NCBI RefSeq assembly: GCF_000829465.1
Contig: NZ_JXAL01000001.1
Location: 496,001 to 560,000 of the forward strand
Origin: Cohnella kolymensis
Lineage (GTDB): Bacteria; Bacillota; Bacilli; Paenibacillales; Paenibacillaceae
DNA: 64,000 nt
Reading direction: 5' to 3'
Positions 25,549 through 35,066 of this stretch are shown here, one piece after another. A program made the position numbers and the translations under genes. The notes beneath the pieces are model-generated. The model had not been told where the DNA came from. It saw nothing but the letters and a program-made list of their open reading frames with translations, and made no database searches. Every line of letters begins with the position of its first letter. The first letter of the stretch is position 1.

Positions 25549-26355
25549 TTAACCCCGTACTTCAAAGCAGTGCTCCGTACCTGATAAGCTGAAGCGGTCG
25601 CCGGCCCGCAGCTCATAGGTTTTGCCGGGCTCCAGACGTTCGCCGTTCCATAAGAACGTACCGTTGGAAGAACCGTGGTCCTCAAGAAAGAACAGGCCGG
25701 AATCCTCCGAATATCTCAGCGTACAATGTTTGCGGCTGACCTCGCCGGCCGCATAGGGGAAAACGACCGCACATTGCGCCGGATCCCGCCCAATAGATAA
25801 GCGGCGGTTCACTACGCGATAACATATCCCGGCATGTTCACCTGCGATGCCGCACAAACGGGGTTCGTCTTCTGCCGCTTGCTGGACTTCAATGGGTTCC
25901 TCTAAGATCCGTGTGATTGGAATCGTGTAATCGGCTAATGTGTGCTGTTCGGAGCTTTCGTCTGTCACCGTATCCCGGGCATTCCAATCATAGGCCGGGC
26001 CGGCTTCATAACTTTCGTTCTCTTCCGCGGACAGCAGGGCCGGATCGCCGGCGCCTCTGGTTCTGAGCGTCAATTGCAAGAAGGCAATGACAGCGCCTAC
26101 CGCGACGACGATGCCTATACCAAGCGCCGCCAATAACGGCAGAGTCCCTACTTCCACTTGTGCCGAGGAGGTTGCGATCGAACCTCGGGCGGAAGCGTTC
26201 AATGGAAAAACTCCGGCTGCCATACAACAAAACGCAGCGATGCACGCCGCTTTCACGGCGGCTGCTCGGAATGGAATGCCGCGCCCTTGCGTTAAACGAC
26301 CCCTCCCTTCAATCCGTCTGTGTACCCGATCCTTCAAATCCTCACCCCATTTCAA
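25549..26355 (-). CDS. membrane-anchored FHA-domain protein
   Basis: A 268-residue protein with two hydrophobic segments (about 32-52 and 72-94). A C-terminal FHA domain follows at about residues 180-265: SIGRDPAQCAVVF, VSRKHCTLRY, FFLEDHGSSNGTFLWNG and LRAGDRFSLS. The Arg, Ser-Arg-x-His and Ser-Asn-Gly-Thr residues that bind phosphothreonine are all present. It would read phosphorylation by a Ser/Thr kinase at the inner membrane face, but no kinase gene is nearby. The start codon is uncertain, since the GGGCC region is 15 nt upstream. Confidence 0.8.
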   Translation of the reverse strand: MKWGEDLKDRVHRRIEGRGRLTQGRGIPFRAAAVKAACIAAFCCMAAGVFPLNASARGSIATSSAQVEVGTLPLLAALGIGIVVAVGAVIAFLQLTLRTRGAGDPALLSAEENESYEAGPAYDWNARDTVTDESSEQHTLADYTIPITRILEEPIEVQQAAEDEPRLCGIAGEHAGICYRVVNRRLSIGRDPAQCAVVFPYAAGEVSRKHCTLRYSEDSGLFFLEDHGSSNGTFLWNGERLEPGKTYELRAGDRFSLSGTEHCFEVRG

Positions 26356-26545
26356 CGTGCCGGCCCTTTATTGTAAACGCTTTCCTTTCTCTGCAAAAAA
26401 GAAACCCGTTTCTTCGTCTTCTTGGATACAGTATAGCTAAAATGGCGTTTGCCGACAATGAACTCCCCGTAAATTTTAAGCAAAATTAAGCTGTGCGTTT
26501 ACTCTAAATTATTCCGAAACCCAAGGCTCATATTCTTATATCGGT

Positions 26546-26594
26546 AAAAAAGGACAGACATTTAAGGCTGCGGCCTGAATCAGGCGGCAGCCTT
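26546..26594 (-). terminator. probable terminator of the stalk-domain gene
   Basis: AAGGCTGC (26564-26571) pairs with GCAGCCTT (26587-26594), with GCCTGA/TCAGGC inside. On the minus strand a run of six T appears 13 nt after the stem, which is late for a classical terminator. Confidence 0.5.
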
Positions 26595-26605
26595 GCACCT
26601 CCGCC

Positions 26606-27796
26606 TTACAGCGTCTCCTGCTGCAAGCCGCTCATTTCCGGACGAAGCAGCCACTTGCCCTCCGCTTTCTCTGCTTCATTCGTGTATACGCTCCCGATTC
26701 TGCTCACTGTTCCTTCAGCCCGAACTTCGGTGTTCACCGCAATCAGCAGTGTCGCTTTGCCGGCCCCGTCATACGCTACTATTGTCCACTTGTCCAAACT
26801 TGATGTCATTTCCGTTGTTCTGAACAGTTCCTCGACAGCCGCTTTCGCTTCAGCCTTTTGCGGAAAATCCACCAAAGTGGCCATGTAGCTGTCCAAGTTC
26901 TCGTCATTGGCCGCTTTCAACTGGTCATTCAATACTTTCTCAATGTCTGCTTTATCCGATTCGCCGATCGTAACGCCCTGATCGAACAATGCCGGCACGT
27001 TCGTAAACTCCACACCGACGGTTTCAATATCGAAGATCTTCCATTGGCCGTCAGCATCTCTATGCAAGGTATATAATGTCTGCGCCTTATTGTCCGGGAA
27101 AAAACCTCCGCTGAGCTTGACCGTTTCGTCAATGACGCTGACTACAGCTTCTGCACCCGTGTACGATTGGATAAACTTGTCTTTGATGCTGGACTTGGTG
27201 CGCGTTTTTTTCCACTGCTCCTGTATACCGCTTACGTCCAGGGCCGTGTTCTCCGCGAACAAACCGGCCAACCCGGCATAGTCTCCGGCAGCCTCCAGAA
27301 GCAGCATTTTATCGAAAACTGCGTAAACCGCGGAAAGCTCCTCTTTACCGGGACCTTGATACGTGAGTGAAACGCTGCTTGCCGCTCCGTTCCACACGAC
27401 CTTGTAACCGGCAAGCTCGGCCAGGAACCGAAGCCCGATCCATGTGCCGCCGTTCAGCTTAATCACCTGCCCTGTACTCTCGACCGCTCTGCCATTGACG
27501 AATGCCACGTCTCCGCCGACGGACATTTCCAGCCTCGTAAAATCCCCGGCAGCGCGGATGGTGTCCGTCACTTCGTCGAAATCGACCGTATAGCCCAGCC
27601 CGTTCAGCATGGAGCGGAACTCTACGTACATTTTTCCTTTGAACGTAACCGGATGATCCTCCAAAATAGCGGCCTTGCCGTCAACCACAACTTTCACCGT
27701 CTGACGTTTGCCGGCTGCCGCAGAAGTTCCTGCCAGAGATAAGGCAAGCAGAATGCTGATCAGGATGAATAAGATCCGCTTCAAGTGACGCACCAT
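26606..27796 (-). CDS. secreted stalk-domain protein with two NTF2-like regions
   Basis: A 396-residue secreted protein: signal peptide (KRILFILISILLALSLAG, cut near AAAG), then the stalk (copper amine oxidase N-terminal-like) domain at about 30-150 (VVVDGKAAILEDHPVTFKGKMYVEFRSML, GGTWIGLRFLAELAGYKVVW). Two repeats of about 115 residues follow (starting near LSAVYAVFDKMLLLEAAGDYAGLAGLF and IEKVLNDQLKAANDENLDSYMATL) and resemble SnoaL/NTF2-like folds. The stalk domain is thought to bind cell wall or act as a scaffold and does not imply amine oxidase activity. Confidence 0.8.
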   Translation of the reverse strand: MVRHLKRILFILISILLALSLAGTSAAAGKRQTVKVVVDGKAAILEDHPVTFKGKMYVEFRSMLNGLGYTVDFDEVTDTIRAAGDFTRLEMSVGGDVAFVNGRAVESTGQVIKLNGGTWIGLRFLAELAGYKVVWNGAASSVSLTYQGPGKEELSAVYAVFDKMLLLEAAGDYAGLAGLFAENTALDVSGIQEQWKKTRTKSSIKDKFIQSYTGAEAVVSVIDETVKLSGGFFPDNKAQTLYTLHRDADGQWKIFDIETVGVEFTNVPALFDQGVTIGESDKADIEKVLNDQLKAANDENLDSYMATLVDFPQKAEAKAAVEELFRTTEMTSSLDKWTIVAYDGAGKATLLIAVNTEVRAEGTVSRIGSVYTNEAEKAEGKWLLRPEMSGLQQETL

Positions 27797-27868
27797 CTTC
27801 CAAATTTATGTAAGTTCCATTTCTCTTAATCTATTACATCCGGCATCCGGATTTCAATCCTGAATATT

Positions 27869-27904
27869 AAAAACACGCCGGAGACGTTAAGCCCTGACGT
27901 GTTT
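27869..27904 (-). terminator. terminator of the YpmS-like gene
   Basis: AAACACG (27871-27877) pairs with CGTGTTT (27898-27904). On the minus strand TTTTT follows within the stem end. Confidence 0.6.
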
Positions 27905-27911
27905 AAATTGG

Positions 27912-28475
27912 TTAACCCAGTAAATCCTTTATATCCTGAAGGTTCGGTTTTTCGAATACCACTTTAATTTCCTTGCCGCCCCACTCTATATCTTTAATCT
28001 TCAGCAGTTCAGGCAGCTCCTCGCCAAGCGGGATGACCAAATCCGAAAAGGCCTCCGTCGGCAGCGGTATCGCCTTCATTTGAGCGTCGACGATTGTAGC
28101 CACCACGTTCGGATTCTCCCACTGTAACCGGTACGTCAGCTGTAATGCGGCCTGGATCTGGTCTTTCCACAGCACGTTCAAGTCCGAAGTCAGAAGGTTG
28201 CCGTCGACGGAAAATTTGGCTCCGATCACTTTCACGTCCTGTTGCACCTGCGGATTTCTGGACAGTGACGCTTTAAGAAGATTGTTGACATCCTCCTCGT
28301 TAAGGATCATGGCAACGGACATGCGGCTCACCATATCGACTGCCCTTTTGTCTATGGGAACTCTATTATAAGATAAATCCAGCTGTTGATCGGGCTTGAT
28401 GTAATATAAGCCGCCTATTGCGGCAATACAGCCCAGTATAAGGAGCACGAACAATGTGATGAAAAATTTACGCAA
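27912..28475 (-). CDS. membrane-anchored protein, probably YpmS/DUF2140 family
   Basis: A 187-residue protein with one N-terminal membrane helix (about 4-26) and an extracytoplasmic domain of about 155 residues. It has the length and outline of B. subtilis YpmS (DUF2140), and MILNEEDVNNLLKASL fits that family, but I cannot confirm it by comparison. ilvA is also a neighbour of the ypm genes in Bacillus. The start is TTG 28475 behind GGGGGATTC. The gene is divergent from ilvA. Confidence 0.65.
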   Translation of the reverse strand: MRKFFITLFVLLILGCIAAIGGLYYIKPDQQLDLSYNRVPIDKRAVDMVSRMSVAMILNEEDVNNLLKASLSRNPQVQQDVKVIGAKFSVDGNLLTSDLNVLWKDQIQAALQLTYRLQWENPNVVATIVDAQMKAIPLPTEAFSDLVIPLGEELPELLKIKDIEWGGKEIKVVFEKPNLQDIKDLLG

Positions 28476-28531
28476 GAGAATCCCCCTTCTCTAAGGTATA
28501 ATCATGAGTATACACGAAAGGATGAGCAGCA

Positions 28532-29800
28532 GTGTCCAATCCACAATCCGGGTTTACCGTGCCTTTATCCGACATCGTCAACGCAGACCATGTACTGCAA
28601 GATGTTATCATCCCTACTCCGCTTCAGCATAATCGCAGTTTATCCGCTAAATTCGGATGCAATGTGTATTTGAAAAGAGAAGATCTGCAGGTCGTCCGCT
28701 CCTTCAAAATACGCGGAGCCTACAATCTCGTCAGTTCGCTGTCCGAGGAAGAGCGGAGCCGCGGAGTGATCTGCGCCAGTGCCGGCAATCACGCCCAGGG
28801 CGTGGCGTATTCCTGCCAGAAGCTCGGCATTCCCGGAATTATCTATATGCCGGCCACGGCACCCCGCCAAAAAATTAACCAAGTCAAGCTGTTCGGCGGT
28901 AACAACGTTGAAGTCCGTCTGATCGGCGATACGTTCGACGACGCTTACGCCGAAGCCATCCGGTTTAGCCGCCAGGAAGGCTTGCCTTTCGTTCATCCGT
29001 TCGACGATCCCCACATTATTGCGGGCAATGGGACACTGGGCAAGGAGATTATGCAGAACGCCGCAGCTCCGATAGATCTTATCATTGTCAGCGTCGGGGG
29101 AGGCGGATTGGCGGCAGGCCTGTCGAGTTATGTGAAGGCGGTCAGCCCTTCCACTTTCATTCTTGGAGTAGAGCCGGAAGGCGCCCCCTCTATGTATTGT
29201 TCACTCCAAGAGAACACAGTAGTTACGCTCGACGAGATGGACAAATTCGTGGACGGCGCAGCCGTCAAACGGGTCGGCGAGCTGACGTTCGATCTGTGCC
29301 GCAGGCTGCTGGACCAGGTTATGCTGGTTCCGGAAGGCCGGATTTGCACTACCATACTCGAGTTGTATAACGAGCATGCGATTGTCGCCGAGCCTGCCGG
29401 AGCGTTGCCTGTGGCAGCGCTATCCACGCTGGATCCGGAGTTTCTGCGCGGCAAGAATGTCGTCTGCATCATCAGCGGAGGAAACAATGACATCGACCGG
29501 ATGCAGGAGATCAAGGAGCGCTCGCTGATCTATGAAGGACTGAAGCATTATTTTATGATCAACTTTCCGCAGCGTGCCGGTGCCCTCAGAGAATTTATCG
29601 ACGATGTTCTGGGTCCGAACGATGATATCGTCCAGTTTGAATATACGAAAAAACATAACAAAGAGAACGGTCCGGCGCTTGTGGGCATCGAGCTTAAAAT
29701 CCGGGAGGATTACGATTCTCTCATTGCCAGAATGCAGGCCAAAGGCTTTCAATTTCATGAGCTGAACAAAGACCCTCTGTTGTTTAACCTGCTGATCTGA
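28532..29800 (+). CDS. ilvA: threonine ammonia-lyase (threonine deaminase)
   Basis: A 422-residue PLP enzyme that makes 2-oxobutanoate and ammonia from threonine, the first step to isoleucine. The PLP-binding Lys lies in RSFKIRGAYN (about residue 52), the phosphate loop in VSVGGGGLAAGL (about 188) and the closing SGGNND near 313. A C-terminal ACT-like region (HYFMINFPQRAGALREFI) suggests isoleucine control in the short Bacillus-type form with a single regulatory domain. GTG 28532 has AAAGGATG upstream. A TATAAT at 28497-28502 is the likely -10. Confidence 0.94.
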   Translation: MSNPQSGFTVPLSDIVNADHVLQDVIIPTPLQHNRSLSAKFGCNVYLKREDLQVVRSFKIRGAYNLVSSLSEEERSRGVICASAGNHAQGVAYSCQKLGIPGIIYMPATAPRQKINQVKLFGGNNVEVRLIGDTFDDAYAEAIRFSRQEGLPFVHPFDDPHIIAGNGTLGKEIMQNAAAPIDLIIVSVGGGGLAAGLSSYVKAVSPSTFILGVEPEGAPSMYCSLQENTVVTLDEMDKFVDGAAVKRVGELTFDLCRRLLDQVMLVPEGRICTTILELYNEHAIVAEPAGALPVAALSTLDPEFLRGKNVVCIISGGNNDIDRMQEIKERSLIYEGLKHYFMINFPQRAGALREFIDDVLGPNDDIVQFEYTKKHNKENGPALVGIELKIREDYDSLIARMQAKGFQFHELNKDPLLFNLLI

Positions 29801-29862
29801 TTTTGACGCAGAGTGTGTAACTGCGCAAGCTTGCCGGATGATCAGTGAGGCACGCCTTCTCC

Positions 29863-29891
29863 TTGGATATTGCTCCCCGATTGCATATAAT
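29863..29891 (+). promoter_or_regulatory. promoter of the MFS gene
   Basis: TTGGAT (29863-29868), a 17-bp spacer and a perfect TATAAT (29886-29891) lie about 55 bp before the GTG start at 29947. Confidence 0.65.
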
Positions 29892-29946
29892 GGAAGTGGT
29901 TCCGCATCTGAGTTTCGCATCAGGAACTTTCCAAAGGAGAGCCCAC

Positions 29947-31152
29947 GTGAAAACTGCTTCCATGAAATCTTTTTTTCAGTCGGACATGCTGTTATATATC
30001 GTCATTTTATTTCTGGTTGATTTCGTGCGCGGCGCAGCTTTGGTCAGCTTTCTGCCGATCTATGGGCAAAAGGCGCTGGGTTTGGATTTAGACGTCATCG
30101 GCGCGGCAATTACCGCGCATTATGTGACCGATACGGGGCTCAAGCTGGCCATCGGCTATTTGCTGGACCGCTTGTCGATCAGAAGAATCGTAAATATCGG
30201 CCTGCTCTGTTCGCTTGTCGGGATGGCCTTGATGCAGTTTGCCAATGTTCCATGGCTGTTTATTACTGCAGCCGCCATTTACGGAGCGGGCATCTCGCCG
30301 ATCTGGATCGTGTGTCTCACCAGAGTGCAGGAGGAGCGCCGGGGCGCGCAGATGGGGTTCTTGTACTCGATCTGGCTGATCGGACTTGGACTCGGACCCG
30401 TGGTGACCAATGTGTTGTTGGACGTCAATATGAATCTGACCTATTGGCTTATGGTCGGCGTCTCTGCCGCCGCTTGGATGCTGTCCTTCATGATCGCCGG
30501 CGGCAAGACCGTACATCTGGAAGTTGTTCCATTCCGTAAGCAGCTCTCGATCCTTGGCTCTCGGCTGCGGGAAATGCGCTTATTGCTGCCGGGTATGGTG
30601 CTTCAGACGCTGGGAGCCGGAATGCTCCTGCCCATTTTGCCAAGCTTTGCAACGAACGCTCTCGGAATGACTCATTCGCATTATTCCGTTCTGCTGATTA
30701 TTGGCGGAGGCTGCACGGTGCTCGGGTTAATTCCGATGGGCCGGCTTTCGGATTCATTCGGCAAAAAGTGGTTTCTTGTCATCGGTTTTCTCATCTTCGG
30801 CATCGTTCTGTTCGCGCTTACCTATCAGCCGCCGCTTGCGGTAGCGTATTTCTGGGCGTTCGTGCTCGGACTTTCGTATGCTGCGGTATTGCCTGCATGG
30901 AATGCCTTGTTAGCGGCTTATGTGCCGCCCGGGCAGCAGGGGCTCGGCTGGGGTGTGTTCTCGACGGTCGAAGGAATCGGCGGTATGATCGGACCTTATA
31001 TAGGCGGTCTTTTGGCGACGCGATACAGCGAATCTTCCGTAGTCGGGCTGGCCGGAATTATGTTCTTTACGATCAGCCTGTTCTATGTGTTGTTCCCGTT
31101 CCGCATATTCCGGGGCGAGAGCCCAGCTCCAGGCGGGATGAAGCAGAAATGA
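29947..31152 (+). CDS. major facilitator superfamily transporter
   Basis: A 401-residue, 12-helix transporter. I start it at GTG 29947 because AAAGGAGA lies 6 nt upstream, although the frame is open from 29845. A loop 2-3 motif is seen as GYLLDRLSIRRIV and its second-half copy as GRLSDSFGKKWFLV. The substrate cannot be told. The next gene (TVP38 family) starts 15 bp downstream, so they are probably co-transcribed. Confidence 0.87.
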   Translation: MKTASMKSFFQSDMLLYIVILFLVDFVRGAALVSFLPIYGQKALGLDLDVIGAAITAHYVTDTGLKLAIGYLLDRLSIRRIVNIGLLCSLVGMALMQFANVPWLFITAAAIYGAGISPIWIVCLTRVQEERRGAQMGFLYSIWLIGLGLGPVVTNVLLDVNMNLTYWLMVGVSAAAWMLSFMIAGGKTVHLEVVPFRKQLSILGSRLREMRLLLPGMVLQTLGAGMLLPILPSFATNALGMTHSHYSVLLIIGGGCTVLGLIPMGRLSDSFGKKWFLVIGFLIFGIVLFALTYQPPLAVAYFWAFVLGLSYAAVLPAWNALLAAYVPPGQQGLGWGVFSTVEGIGGMIGPYIGGLLATRYSESSVVGLAGIMFFTISLFYVLFPFRIFRGESPAPGGMKQK

Positions 31153-31167
31153 TTGGAGCTTGAATTC

Positions 31168-31797
31168 ATGTTCAAATGGTTGTTTTTTTCGGCGCTGTCC
31201 GAGCAATGGCAGGATTGGTCGTCGTTCTTTAAAAGTTTGTCCCTCGAAGATATAAAGGAACTGCTCACACGCTACTCAGACCTCGGACCTCTGCCGGGGA
31301 TACTGCTGCCGTTATTGGAGGCCTTTCTGCCGATCCTTCCTTTGGTCGTATTCGTTGTCGCCAACGCATCCGCTTACGGAATGTGGGCGGGTTTCTTCTA
31401 TTCCTGGATCGGCGTATGTCTCGGCTCCTTTCTCGTGTTTCTATTGGCGAGGCGGCTGGGTTACCGTTACGGGGATCGGATCCGGCGGCGGTTTCCGAAA
31501 ATGGAAAAGTTTTTTGACTGGGTGGAGAGAAAGGGCTTTACACCGATATTCTTGTTGGCTTGCTTTCCTTTCTCGCCGTCCGTAATCGTGAACATTGCAT
31601 CCGGCTTGTCCAATGTCCCGCTGCATACCTTCCTGACCGCCATATTATTGGGAAAAGGGGTCATGATCTTTACGCTTTCTTTCCTCGGCCACGATATTCC
31701 GGCATTGATCGAGCAGCCTTGGCGCATAGTGCTGGCTGTTGGGATCCTCTTGCTTCTCTGGTTCGGAGGACGCAAGCTGGAGGCGCGTTTCAGCTAG
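31168..31797 (+). CDS. TVP38/TMEM64-family membrane protein
   Basis: A 209-residue protein with about five helices. The family core is visible: LPGILLPLLEAFLPILPL, FYSWIGVCLGSFLVFLLARRLG and LACFPFSPSVIVNIASGLSNV. This is the VTT (SNARE-associated Golgi) domain shared with DedA proteins, some of which move phospholipid carriers between leaflets. ATG 31168 has TTGGAG upstream; TTG 31153 is possible. It probably forms an operon with the MFS gene. Confidence 0.85.
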   Translation: MFKWLFFSALSEQWQDWSSFFKSLSLEDIKELLTRYSDLGPLPGILLPLLEAFLPILPLVVFVVANASAYGMWAGFFYSWIGVCLGSFLVFLLARRLGYRYGDRIRRRFPKMEKFFDWVERKGFTPIFLLACFPFSPSVIVNIASGLSNVPLHTFLTAILLGKGVMIFTLSFLGHDIPALIEQPWRIVLAVGILLLLWFGGRKLEARFS

Positions 31798-31860
31798 GAA
31801 TAAAGGCTTTCACCGGGTGGAAACCTATGCCATTATGGCGAAGGTGAGGTTTGCGGCGGT

Positions 31861-32046
31861 ATGAGCGAAGATAACCGAGGCATTGAGCCTTATACCGATG
31901 TGGATATTGAAATACAGGGATACGGAAGTCAGTCGGAGCCGGCGCCTGAGCTCGAAGGCCGGAATGACGTGCCCGCCGATCCCTATCTCGGCCGATCGCA
32001 ATGGGCGATCAAGGAGTATACCGTAGACGGCAGCTCGGAGGAATGA
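31861..32046 (+). CDS. small acidic protein of unknown function
   Basis: A 61-residue acidic protein (pattern IEPYTDVDIEIQGYG, DPYLGRSQWAIKEYTVDG) with GAAGGTGAGG about 10 nt before its ATG and a strong terminator 10 bp after its stop. No family is recognised. The Tyr/Asp/Pro-rich composition suggests an unfolded or partner-dependent protein. Confidence 0.6.
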   Translation: MSEDNRGIEPYTDVDIEIQGYGSQSEPAPELEGRNDVPADPYLGRSQWAIKEYTVDGSSEE

Positions 32047-32055
32047 CTTCTGTGG

Positions 32056-32092
32056 AAAAGACCAATCGCATTTCTCGGCGATTGGTCTTTTT
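32056..32092 (+). terminator. Rho-independent terminator
   Basis: AAAAGACCAATCGC (32056-32069) pairs with GCGATTGGTCTTTT (32078-32091) and T follows. A and T runs on both sides make it usable from both strands. Confidence 0.85.
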
Positions 32093-32110
32093 CGTCCTGG
32101 GCAAATGTTG

Positions 32111-33160
32111 CTAAGCGCCTTGCTCTGCGCGGTCTCCGCTTTCTTCCCGCTCCAGCCATTTCTGCATTAACTTGTCCAGACGCCTCAGACTCTCGTCATA
32201 GTTGTATACCGCCGACGTGATGACGAGCAGACGCGCCCGCGCCGTGGAATCGTCCTCCGTGCGATCCAAGATTAACTCCGACAACAGCATGGAAGCTTCC
32301 AGGGGCGGCGCGGCCGCGGTCGCACCGGGTTTCATCTTGTCTCCCCACTTCCAGAGGAGCAGCTCGTGGTATCCGCACAGCGATTCGATTTGCCTGTCAA
32401 TCAGCCGGTTCCATGCTTCCGCAGACGAGACGGCAAAATAGTGCTCCTCCACCGCCTCGATCAGCCCTACTCCCCGGTCGAGCGCGGACAGCATGCCCTT
32501 ATAAACAACAAGCAGCCGTATTCGCCGGGTTCTGGCATTCCGCCTCCATACCCGTTCTTCAGCGAACAAATCATAAAATTCATCGATCTGGCGCAGCATT
32601 CCCTTAAGCCGTTTCTCTTCATCCCGGAACACGTTTTCTTTCAGTTCATTGGACACGGCCGTCCGCAGTAAACGGGAGAGCAGCTCCTGCGCTTCTTGAA
32701 TGTGCTTGACAAACCGCTGCCGATGCTTCGGCGGAGCGATGAGCACGTTGACGACAAATGCGGATACCATCCCCGTCAGAATTCCACCGAGCCGGTCTGC
32801 AGCGACAAGCCAGCCTTGTCCCTGCGTCTCCATAATCACGACGACCGTTACAAGCGTCAATCCGATCGTTTCTTCCGCTTTCAGCCGGATGCACAGCATG
32901 ATGACGCCGATGCAAACAAGACCGACCGCCAGCGGTGATTTGCCGATGAAAGTGACCGCCGCAATTGCGACCGCAGCGCCGAGCAGGTTGCTCTGAACCT
33001 GCTCCAGCACCTGTTTCCAGGAGCGGTATATGGAAGGCTGGATGGTGAAAATAGCGGCTATTGCAGCGATCAGCGGCGCGTCCAAGCCGATTAGAACCCC
33101 GACCCATAGCGACACGGCAACCGCAAGGCCGGTTTTGATTACCCTTGCTCCGATCGTCAT
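32111..33160 (-). CDS. aromatic acid exporter family (ArAE_1) membrane protein
   Basis: A 349-residue protein with six N-terminal helices (about 5-140) and a long helical cytoplasmic domain. The start GARVIKTGLAVAVSLWVG and the AAIAAIFTIQPSIYRSWKQVLEQVQSN segment match the ArAE_1/FUSC-like family (B. subtilis YqjA, YgaE). Family members are proposed to export aromatic acids, but few are tested. Its ATG overlaps the alkC-like gene by 4 nt. Confidence 0.85.
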   Translation of the reverse strand: MTIGARVIKTGLAVAVSLWVGVLIGLDAPLIAAIAAIFTIQPSIYRSWKQVLEQVQSNLLGAAVAIAAVTFIGKSPLAVGLVCIGVIMLCIRLKAEETIGLTLVTVVVIMETQGQGWLVAADRLGGILTGMVSAFVVNVLIAPPKHRQRFVKHIQEAQELLSRLLRTAVSNELKENVFRDEEKRLKGMLRQIDEFYDLFAEERVWRRNARTRRIRLLVVYKGMLSALDRGVGLIEAVEEHYFAVSSAEAWNRLIDRQIESLCGYHELLLWKWGDKMKPGATAAAPPLEASMLLSELILDRTEDDSTARARLLVITSAVYNYDESLRRLDKLMQKWLEREESGDRAEQGA

Positions 33161-34287
33161 GGCCCGGTGCCGCCTTCCGCTATCCGTTTATGCCGCCGCT
33201 CTTCTTGGACGAGGAGTACCTCTGTCTGAGCCAGCTCCTGCCCATTCACAATAAGCGCAAGCCGGTGAGCACCGGGGTAGTGCCGGCGGGTGGACAGATC
33301 GGCAAAAGAAAACCGCCGCCCGCCCGTCAGCAGCTTACCCCCGGGCACTTCCTTTTCGCTTAGCTTGAACAGCTTACGATAATAGCGGCCCGCCTGGCGG
33401 GGAAACGAAACAGCCAGTTCAATGCGCAGCTTCATAGGCTGCCCCTCAGGTACGCGCAGCGCATAACGAAACTCGACCGATTCACCCATCGGAATTTGAT
33501 CCGGAGTTATCGTCCACTGTTCTACGCGGATGTCCGGTTGAGCAGTGAGGCCGAACAACTCCATGGCTTTAGTGTTGGCCGCCCGAATAAGACCGCGGCA
33601 AGCATGCCTGATTACCCAGTCCGTCCGCTCGTTTGAGCCTTTCCACTCCCGGGCTGTCGCAAGAACCAGCTCAGGATGATCTTTGGAAATATCATTCAGA
33701 TTGTTGGCAACGCTGCGACGGACGTATTCGGATGGGTCCGCCTTCAATTGCTGCAGGATAGGCAGAATCGGAGCCGGATCCTTCTTCAGAGCAGGAAGCG
33801 CATCCGCCCAAGGCAGTCTGGGCCGACATCCTTCACTGGCAAGCCGGCGGACATGTTCGTCCGGATGAGAAGTCCACTCCAGCATTTGCGCCATCATTCG
33901 TTCTTGATTCCGCTTAAGGAACGGCCTTACCGCAAACTCCGCCGTGGACATACGGGTAAACCTCTCCAGCGCCCGCATGGAAAGCTCCCAATGGTCTAAA
34001 CCGTACACTTCTATGTAATCAAGGAAAAACACATAAGGAAATCCATAACAATCTTCTGCTATGCCATCCAGGATGTTGACAGCTTGCTCGAAATCGGCCG
34101 GCAGCGTGTGGCCGAGGCTCGTCGTAACTCTGCGTATTCGGCCTTTCAGCTCGAGCTGCTCCCAGCCTTGACCGAGCACTGCCGAAACAAAACCTTCAAT
34201 ATCGAACAGCGGGTATTCTTGCTTCACCTTAACGGCGAATTCTCTCAAAAACGTTTCATGATACATGTCTTTCCGCGCCTCAGCCAC
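33157..34287 (-). CDS. AlkC-like DNA alkylation repair glycosylase (HEAT-like repeats)
   Basis: A 376-residue protein. The first 250 residues form HEAT-like helical repeats with the family hallmarks ASEGCRPRLPWA and YVRRSVANNLNDISKDHPELV. The last 110 residues look like an Ig-like beta domain (VEFRYALRVPEGQPMKLRIELAV). AlkC/AlkD enzymes cut out positively charged alkylated purines without base flipping, and a C-terminal Ig-like domain is known in AlkC. The start is GTG 34287 behind AGGAGG. It is coupled to the ArAE gene, an unusual partner. Confidence 0.82.
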   Translation of the reverse strand: MAEARKDMYHETFLREFAVKVKQEYPLFDIEGFVSAVLGQGWEQLELKGRIRRVTTSLGHTLPADFEQAVNILDGIAEDCYGFPYVFFLDYIEVYGLDHWELSMRALERFTRMSTAEFAVRPFLKRNQERMMAQMLEWTSHPDEHVRRLASEGCRPRLPWADALPALKKDPAPILPILQQLKADPSEYVRRSVANNLNDISKDHPELVLATAREWKGSNERTDWVIRHACRGLIRAANTKAMELFGLTAQPDIRVEQWTITPDQIPMGESVEFRYALRVPEGQPMKLRIELAVSFPRQAGRYYRKLFKLSEKEVPGGKLLTGGRRFSFADLSTRRHYPGAHRLALIVNGQELAQTEVLLVQEERRHKRIAEGGTGP

Positions 34288-34327
34288 AATGCTGCCTCCT
34301 GCCGCTGCCCATTTCTACTTTCGCTTA

Positions 34328-35035
34328 TTATAACATGTCCGAACGCCGCTCTTCTTGTCGGTCTGCATCCCTCACTTGAGCCGCTCCTGAGGCAAGGGAG
34401 CGCAAAGTGGCGGTGAAAGCAGACAAAAAGGCAGACAGGAAGCAGGTCATCGCGGCAGTTTCCAACCCTTCTTCGATCGACTGCAGCAGCCGTTCCATCC
34501 CTTGGTCCAAGCTTCGCACGTCGATGGTGTCCATACCTGCCGCGCAGGCCGACAACAGTAAAGCGGCAATAAAGAATGTCCGAGCGGCTTTGCCGATGTC
34601 GAGAAGCCGCCAAATTCCCCACGCTGCCGCCAAACCGCACAGCGTGTAAATCGGAATGATCCAATCCCCCGCTTCCATCCATGGGAGAAGCCTGATTCCG
34701 GTCGGCTTCAGCAGCCGATCGCGAATTCGCTCATGCAGCGCAAAACGTTCATCCAAAGCAAGTGCAATGAAACCGCCCGCAACCGCTGTCCAGCCCCATA
34801 TGACACGCCGGCAATTCCCGGTCAGAACCCGCACAAACGCCATCAGTGCGGCTATAAATGAAATGAGGACCAGCAGCACCGTCTCAAACCATGCAAGGGG
34901 AGCGGTTTCCGAAGCAACATAACGCCAATATTGCGGCCATCCGGCCGCCACCATTGCGATGCCGAACACCGCCGTCCCTGCCCATACCGCAAAAAGCAGC
35001 AGGCGCTCCGCCTGCCGGCCACTCTCTTGTCCCAT
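34328..35035 (-). CDS. integral membrane protein of unknown function
   Basis: A 235-residue protein with about six helices and a conserved-looking polar segment in a loop (ALDERFALHERIRDRLLKPTG, then GDWIIPIYTLCG). DERFxxHE-like motifs occur in several membrane proteins annotated hypothetical. I do not know its function. The start at 35035 has GAGGAGG. It lies between the dehydrogenase and the AlkC-like gene in a tight cluster. Confidence 0.75.
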   Translation of the reverse strand: MGQESGRQAERLLLFAVWAGTAVFGIAMVAAGWPQYWRYVASETAPLAWFETVLLVLISFIAALMAFVRVLTGNCRRVIWGWTAVAGGFIALALDERFALHERIRDRLLKPTGIRLLPWMEAGDWIIPIYTLCGLAAAWGIWRLLDIGKAARTFFIAALLLSACAAGMDTIDVRSLDQGMERLLQSIEEGLETAAMTCFLSAFLSAFTATLRSLASGAAQVRDADRQEERRSDML

Positions 35036-35066
35036 TCATGAATCCTCCTCTGAAACCCTCGTGCTT